The notes beneath the pieces were generated by a model, which did no database searches, was not told where the DNA came from, and was given only the letters and a program-made list of their open reading frames with translations. Made by a program: the position numbers and the translations under genes. Source: AC-37 sp036382905 (GTDB taxonomy: Bacteria > Actinomycetota > Thermoleophilia > Solirubrobacterales > Thermoleophilaceae). From it: a DNA stretch of 38,709 bases. The stretch spans positions 1 to 38,709 of the forward strand of contig DASVPL010000088.1 of NCBI GenBank assembly GCA_036382905.1, read 5' to 3'. Positions 32,377-38,709 of this stretch are shown here, in pieces (position 1 is the stretch's first letter; each line of letters starts with the position of its first letter).

Positions 32377-32877
32377 CTAGCACGGACCCGTACTGGTGTC
32401 CGGATCGCACCGGCGAACGCGCGTCGGCACCGGGCAGTACGCGTCGTTGGTGCAGTGCTCGGTGGCGTGGCAGAGTCTGCCGTCGGTGCACTTCGAGCTC
32501 GGGCAGATGATGTCGCTGATCGGGCCGGTGCATCCCCGGCTGATCTTGGACTTGTCGCCCTTGTCGCGGCTCAGACCCAGCGCCTGTATCCGCATCCCGC
32601 CCGCGGCCTGCTCCTCGGGCTCGATTGCCACACGCGCCTCGTGCTCGGCCTGTGCCGGGTCCATCCGGCCGCGCCGGGTGGGTGCCGCCGCCGCGAGTGT
32701 GACCACGACCGCCTGGACGAAATCGTCGTCCTCGCGCGGGAGCGGTTCGATCGCGATCGTGCCGGCCTCGGGGAACTCGATGAACTCCTCGAGAACGTCA
32801 TCGACGTAGAGCCGCAGGCGACCCTCGTCGCCACCGGTCAGCACGCCCTCGAGGCGCAGCGTGTCTTCGTCGGCCAT
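32377..32877 (-). CDS. Putative lanthipeptide precursor with long leader
   Basis: A 166-residue peptide with two contrasting parts. Residues 1-95 are acidic, Cys-free and beta-patterned (LRLYVDDVLEEFIEFPEAGT). Residues 110-166 are basic and rich in Cys (116, 125, 130, 136, 142, 148, 157, 166), Ser and Thr (13 residues). Four Cys at 130-148 are spaced exactly six apart (CTDGRLCHATEHCTNDAYC). No signal peptide is present. AAGG at 91-94 could be a double-glycine processing site. The position just before a kinase and a HopA1-LanC fusion makes it the likely modified substrate. No known precursor family is recognised; a plain disulphide-rich protein is the alternative. It begins 24 bp after the ALDH stop. 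Confidence 0.7.
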   Translation of the reverse strand: MADEDTLRLEGVLTGGDEGRLRLYVDDVLEEFIEFPEAGTIAIEPLPREDDDFVQAVVVTLAAAAPTRRGRMDPAQAEHEARVAIEPEEQAAGGMRIQALGLSRDKGDKSKISRGCTGPISDIICPSSKCTDGRLCHATEHCTNDAYCPVPTRVRRCDPDTSTGPC

Positions 32878-32901
32878 CCCTCAGCCCGTTCGGCGCGCAG
32901 C

Positions 32902-34365
<1,464 letters not shown>

Positions 34366-34378
34366 GGTGCAGAGCCTC

Positions 34379-36382
34379 CTAGCTCGCGGTGGCCGCCGCG
34401 GGCTCGCCGCGCGCCGGTTCGTCGGTCTTGCCCGCGATCGCCTCCGCCGTGCGGTGGGCGAGCGCCATGATCGAGACCATCGGGTTCGTGCCGGTGGCCG
34501 TCGGGAACGCGCTGCCGTCGCCGATCCAGACACCGGGCGTGTCGTGCAGCTCGCCCCACGGGTTCGCCACGGAGGTCTGCGGATCGGACCCCATCCGGCA
34601 CGAGCCGAGCTGGTGGGCGCTGAACAGCTTCTGCCCGCCGGCCCGCATCGGCATCCGCCTGGCGCGCTGGATGAACGCCTCGAGATCGTCGCCGTAGCGC
34701 CACATCGGGCTGCCCGCCGCGAGCGAGACGATCGCCTTCGCCCCGGCGGCGTGGTTGATCCGGATCTTCGCCTCGAGCGCGTGGCGCAGGTTGCGCAGGT
34801 CCACCTCGTCCTCGACGGAGTACCACGGCACGGCCTCGCCGCTGTCGTCGATCGTCACCCGGCCGTAGCCGCGGTCGCGGATCAGCGAGATGATCGTGGC
34901 CCCGTACTTCCAGTCGAACATGCGCTCCTTGTGCTCCGCGCCACCGGTCCACGGGAGCGCCGAGGCGCCGATCGCGGGCGCGTACTGCGCTCCCTCCACG
35001 AGGAAGCCGTAGCCGTCGCCGGTGTCGACGAACTCGTCGCAGAGCCCCGTCTGCGGCGCCCCCCACCAGCCCTGCTGGTCCTCCGAGTAGATCCCGAGCA
35101 CCGCCTCGGCCGGATGCAGCCGCAGGTACTGGCCCACCGCCGGCCCGCCGATCCCGCTGCGCAGCAGTAGCGCCGGCGACTCGAGCGATCCGCACGCGAC
35201 CACGACCCGCGGCGCGCGCACGACCACGCTCCCACGCGGCGTACCGTCGTCGTTCAGCCGCACGCACTCCACGCCCGCGGCGCGCCCGCCCTCCACCAGC
35301 ACCCGCTGCGCGCGCGTGCGCACGAGGATGTCGGCGCCGTTCTCGGCGGCGTCGAGCAGCCATGTCTTGTCGGCGCTCTGCTTGCTGCCGGACACGTCGC
35401 CGAACCCGCCGTAGCCGGCCAGCTCGGGCCTGTAGCTCTCGCGGTCGGCGTTGCGAACGATCGTCTCGAAGCCCCAGCCGAGCGCCTCGCAGCCCTCCTT
35501 CAGGCGCTGGTGCGGACCGTTCAGGTCGCTCGCCTGGTCGGTCGCCGAGATCCGCTCGAGCACCGTGTCGAGGTGGCGGTCGTACTCCGGCCCGTCCAGC
35601 CCCTCGAGCCCGTAGTCGCGCGCCCAGTCCTCGCGTACCCACGGCTTGGTGCGCAGGCAGTTCTGCCAGTTGATCACGGTGCCGCCGCCGAGCGTGGTGC
35701 CCGCCTGGAGCGAGATGTTGCCGTCGGCGGTCGGGTTCGGTCCCCCGCGCCAGTACATCTCCTGGTATGCCTTCAGCTCGAGCTGCGCGAAGTCGGACTC
35801 GTTGAAATAGCCGCCGGCCTCGACCACGATCACCTTCAGGCCCGCCTTCGCGAGCGTCCCGGCGACCACGCCGCCGCCCGAGCCGGACCCCACGACGACG
35901 GCGTCGGCCTCGAGCGTCGCCCCGTCCTCGGGGTCGAGCGGTGCGAGCGGCTTCGGCACGTCCGGCGGCGCGCTCGTCGGGCCCGGGTAGCCGAAGACCT
36001 TCCAGTTCGGGTTCTGCCCCGTCTCGGGGTCCGGCGCTCCGTAGTGGAGGAAGCAGGTCATCCCCTGGAGCGCGTTCACGCCCGCGGCCGCCTCCGGCGA
36101 GGCGAGCTGGAGGTTGCGGATGATCTGCTCGCGCGAGAGCTGCGAGATCGGCCGGGCGATGCCCTGCGAGGCGAGCACGTCGAGGAGTTGGAGCAGGCCG
36201 CCGCGGATCGTCTCGTCGGGGATGCCCAGCACGAGGTCGGCCACGGCCGCGTCGATGGCGAGATCGCTCGCGCTGAGACCCCAAAAGCCGTCGGGATCCG
36301 GCGCGCGCTCGATCGACGGGACGATCGTGTCGCAGAAGGCGCGCAGCGCGTCGCGCTGGCTCTCGCTGAGCTGGGGCTCCAT
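34379..36382 (-). CDS. Fused GMC oxidoreductase, long-chain-alcohol-oxidase-like
   Basis: A 667-residue flavoenzyme with an N-terminal domain like gluconate dehydrogenase subunit 3 (about 1-135: LRAFCDTIVPSIE, ending WKVFGYPGP) joined to a GMC oxidoreductase. The FAD motif GSGSGG is at 165-170. Other elements: GTTLGGGTVINWQNCLRTKP, LVEGAQYAPA, and the C-terminal LFSAHQLGSCRMGSDP and TGTNPMVSIMALAHR with catalytic His and Asn. The domain order matches long-chain-alcohol oxidases (FAO). Paired with the ALDH it would take a long-chain alcohol to the acid. A GAGGAG ribosome site lies 8 nt before ATG 36382. No signal peptide, unlike the split system at 15762-18132. Confidence 0.88.
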   Translation of the reverse strand: MEPQLSESQRDALRAFCDTIVPSIERAPDPDGFWGLSASDLAIDAAVADLVLGIPDETIRGGLLQLLDVLASQGIARPISQLSREQIIRNLQLASPEAAAGVNALQGMTCFLHYGAPDPETGQNPNWKVFGYPGPTSAPPDVPKPLAPLDPEDGATLEADAVVVGSGSGGGVVAGTLAKAGLKVIVVEAGGYFNESDFAQLELKAYQEMYWRGGPNPTADGNISLQAGTTLGGGTVINWQNCLRTKPWVREDWARDYGLEGLDGPEYDRHLDTVLERISATDQASDLNGPHQRLKEGCEALGWGFETIVRNADRESYRPELAGYGGFGDVSGSKQSADKTWLLDAAENGADILVRTRAQRVLVEGGRAAGVECVRLNDDGTPRGSVVVRAPRVVVACGSLESPALLLRSGIGGPAVGQYLRLHPAEAVLGIYSEDQQGWWGAPQTGLCDEFVDTGDGYGFLVEGAQYAPAIGASALPWTGGAEHKERMFDWKYGATIISLIRDRGYGRVTIDDSGEAVPWYSVEDEVDLRNLRHALEAKIRINHAAGAKAIVSLAAGSPMWRYGDDLEAFIQRARRMPMRAGGQKLFSAHQLGSCRMGSDPQTSVANPWGELHDTPGVWIGDGSAFPTATGTNPMVSIMALAHRTAEAIAGKTDEPARGEPAAATAS

Positions 36383-36430
36383 GACGGTCTCTCCTCGGTG
36401 CGTCGTGTGCCGGTGGGAGACTAAACCCCC

Positions 36431-36607
36431 GTGCGACGCGCCGACGACCCACGCCTCCAGCCGATCGTCTGGATCGTCTTCGCGGGCACGCTCATCCTCC
36501 TGATGGCGAGCGGCGACTCGATCGGCGAGCGCCTCGCCATGGGCGCCGTCTTCGCCGTGCTCCTGGCGATCTACGTGCTCGTGATCCTGCCGCGGCGGCG
36601 GGGCTAG
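36431..36607 (+). CDS. Small two-helix membrane protein
   Basis: A 58-residue protein starting at GTG 36431 (VRRADDPRLQPIVWIVFAGT), with helices at about 11-27 and 36-53 (AMGAVFAVLLAIYVLVIL) and a basic end PRRRG. No family recognised. It is divergent from the FAO-like gene, with 48 bp between the starts. The hydrophobic pattern and positive ends support a real gene, though it is short. Confidence 0.5.
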   Translation: MRRADDPRLQPIVWIVFAGTLILLMASGDSIGERLAMGAVFAVLLAIYVLVILPRRRG

Positions 36608-36623
36608 GGCGCGCTTCGGGGCG

Positions 36624-37358
36624 CTAGGCCGCGCCGTCCATCAGCGCCGCGGCCGCGCGGACCAGCTCCGCGTTGTCGCGCGCGGGACGCCCGTCCGGCA
36701 GCACCGTCGTGTCCTCGAGCCCGGTGCGGATGCCGTGCCCGCGCGCGAGCCCACGCTCGCTGACTGCCCAGCTCGCCACGCCGTCGCCGTGATGGATCTG
36801 CGGCAGCGTCACGCCCGCCCCGGCGAGCACGGACTCGATCTCCGCAGCGTGCCGCTCCGCCGCCTCCGGCTGGGCGTCGAGTGGCTCGACCAGCGCCCAC
36901 GCGCAGCGCTCGACCAGCCCGGACTCCACGAACGCCTCGGCGTCGGGCACCGACAGGAGCCCCGCCTCGATCCCCACCCCACGCGCGAGCAGGTCCTCGC
37001 ACAGCGCGACGATCCCATCCTCCCCCTGATTGGCGCTCACCAGGTCGGGCAGCTCGGTCCACCCCGCCACGAGCGCGCGGCGGCGCTCGGGGTCCGGCTC
37101 GATGGCGGACGAGGTGCTGAGCGACACGAGCGCGCTCGGGCACGCCTCCCGTACCGCCCGCAGCGCCTCCGCGCACGGTCCCGCCTCGAGCGTCTGAACG
37201 CCGCCCGACCACGGATGCAGGTGCACCGCGCGGGCACCCTCGTCCACGCACGCCCGTGCAGCGGCGGCCAGCTCGGCCGCCGTGCGCGGGGCCGCCGGGT
37301 GCTCGCGCTCGCCGTTCAGCGCTGCCTCGAGTAGCCGCAAGGCGGCGGATTCAACCAC
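36624..37358 (-). CDS. BKACE/DUF849 family (3-keto-5-aminohexanoate cleavage-like) protein
   Basis: About 244 residues, resembling the beta-keto acid cleavage enzyme family, which swaps a keto acid and acetyl-CoA using zinc. Seen: LEAALNGEREHPAAPRTAAE, AVHLHPWSGGVQTLE with the metal-type HxH, DLVSANQGEDGIVALCEDLL, and HHGDGVASWAVSERGLARGH near the end, followed by GIRTGLEDTTVLPDG, the family ending. It is shorter than the usual 270-300 residues. The start is unclear: GTG 37358 or TTG 37340. It is convergent with the 58-residue gene and divergent from the PII gene. Confidence 0.72.
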   Translation of the reverse strand: MVESAALRLLEAALNGEREHPAAPRTAAELAAAARACVDEGARAVHLHPWSGGVQTLEAGPCAEALRAVREACPSALVSLSTSSAIEPDPERRRALVAGWTELPDLVSANQGEDGIVALCEDLLARGVGIEAGLLSVPDAEAFVESGLVERCAWALVEPLDAQPEAAERHAAEIESVLAGAGVTLPQIHHGDGVASWAVSERGLARGHGIRTGLEDTTVLPDGRPARDNAELVRAAAALMDGAA

Positions 37359-37466
37359 CCTCGGCCATTCGTACAACCGCGTGACGCGAATCCTGTACGG
37401 AGGGCTAATGACGCTCGGGCGCTGCGCGCCGACACTCGCCGCCATAAGCGAAAAGGAGCGCACAAC

Positions 37467-37816
37467 TTGAAGCTCGTGATCGGCATCGTCCGGCCTGAGA
37501 AGGCCAACGACGTCCTCGAAGCCCTCTACCGCGCCGAGGTGCGCGGCATCTCCATCGCCCGCGTCCAGGGCCACGGCGGCGAGCTCGACCGGGTCGAGAC
37601 CTACCGCGGCACGACCGTCCAGATGGGGCTCGCGGACAAGGTGCGCTTCGACATCGCGGTGTCCGACGAGTTCGTCGACCCCACCATCGACGCCCTCTGC
37701 GAGGGCGGCCGGACCGGGGACGTCGGGGACGGCAAGATCTTCGTCGTGCCGCTCGAGCGGGCCGTGCGCATCCGCACCGGCGAGACCGACCACGGCGCCG
37801 TCACCCCGGTGGGCGC

Positions 37817-37820
<4 letters not shown>
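37467..37820 (+). CDS. PII nitrogen regulatory protein lacking Tyr51
   Basis: A 117-residue PII (GlnB/GlnK) signal protein that senses ATP/ADP and 2-oxoglutarate and controls the ammonium channel. Family elements: KLVIGIVRPEKANDVLEAL, the T-loop after RVQGHGGELDRVETYRG, and the ATP-binding B-loop GRTGDVGDGKIFVVP (81-95) with RIRTGE at the end. Aligning the T-loop with E. coli GlnB keeps Tyr46 but gives Val at position 51, so the usual uridylylation/adenylylation site is absent. The start is TTG 37467 with a good AAGGAG 8 nt upstream. It overlaps amt by ATGA, the standard glnK-amt pairing. Confidence 0.92.

Positions 37821-38709
<889 letters not shown>

Noticed and set aside
32377..32382. C-terminal Cys of the precursor as an AviCys ring end
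   Set aside because: AviCys needs a LanD-type decarboxylase; none is encoded in the window, so I do not claim it.
32593..32607. Double-glycine (AAGG) leader cleavage site in the precursor
   Set aside because: The residues before it do not show the usual hydrophobic pattern, and no C39 peptidase or transporter is nearby. Mentioned only as possible.
37359..37466. GlnR box upstream of the PII-Amt operon
   Set aside because: GTAC and GTGAC fragments occur, but not with the GTnAC-n6-GAAAC spacing.

Overview
The window is about 38.7 kb of very GC-rich DNA with tightly packed genes on both strands. It looks like an actinobacterial chromosome, most likely of the Thermoleophilia/Solirubrobacterales type. 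The reasons are the extreme GC bias, an actinobacterial-type c-di-AMP riboswitch, a WS/DGAT acyltransferase, several secreted proteins with Arg-rich tails that I associate with that order, and repeated use of promoters whose -10 box lies 6-9 nt before the start codon (leaderless mRNAs). This taxonomic placement is inference. I saw no tRNA, rRNA, CRISPR array, insertion sequence or phage gene, and no gene-free stretch longer than about 260 bases.

Layout. 1-2303: the start of a RarD/EamA transporter (cut by the window edge), a LURP-one-like protein and an orphan protein with a PD-(D/E)XK-like signature. 2369-4323: a small S4 RNA-binding protein with an upstream partner, then an ArsR-DUF899-SRPBCC operon with a perfect operator palindrome at its leaderless start. 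4310-6712: typA/bipA, a small protein and a VOC protein. 6757-11457: a DoxX-like protein, a polyproline secreted protein, LtrA, and a zinc alcohol dehydrogenase with a strong intrinsic terminator. 11583-14209: a small exported protein, a stand-alone 5'-3' exonuclease, an NAD-dependent epimerase and a membrane protein. 14295-18132: a calcium-repeat lipoprotein and a two-gene GMC oxidoreductase system with a Tat-exported small subunit. 18170-24746: a secreted protein, an AttH/CrtC-fold protein, a secreted GDPD, an SDR, a GT-C glycosyltransferase and DNA polymerase IV. 24743-29193: a small membrane protein, an RlpA-like wall protein under a c-di-AMP riboswitch, an amidohydrolase divergent from a WS/DGAT, and a YbaK-type deacylase.

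The most striking region is 29190-32877 (minus strand). Three adjacent genes encode a 166-residue peptide with a Cys/Ser/Thr-rich tail (8 Cys, all in the last 51 residues), an APH-type kinase, and a fusion of a HopA1-like domain to a LanC-like cyclase with an intact zinc triad. APH plus HopA1 proteins are the known kinase/lyase pair of class V lanthipeptides and thioamitides. Here the lyase appears fused to the cyclase and the substrate is unusually large. I interpret this as a compact, possibly undescribed class V-like lanthipeptide locus. Its precursor gene starts 24 bp after an aldehyde dehydrogenase, which itself follows a fused long-chain-alcohol-oxidase-type GMC enzyme (34379-36382), so all five genes may be co-transcribed.

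36431-38709 holds a tiny membrane protein, a DUF849/BKACE-type protein, and a PII-Amt pair with two notable substitutions: PII lacks Tyr51, and Amt has Glu instead of the first twin-His. The Amt gene runs off the window.
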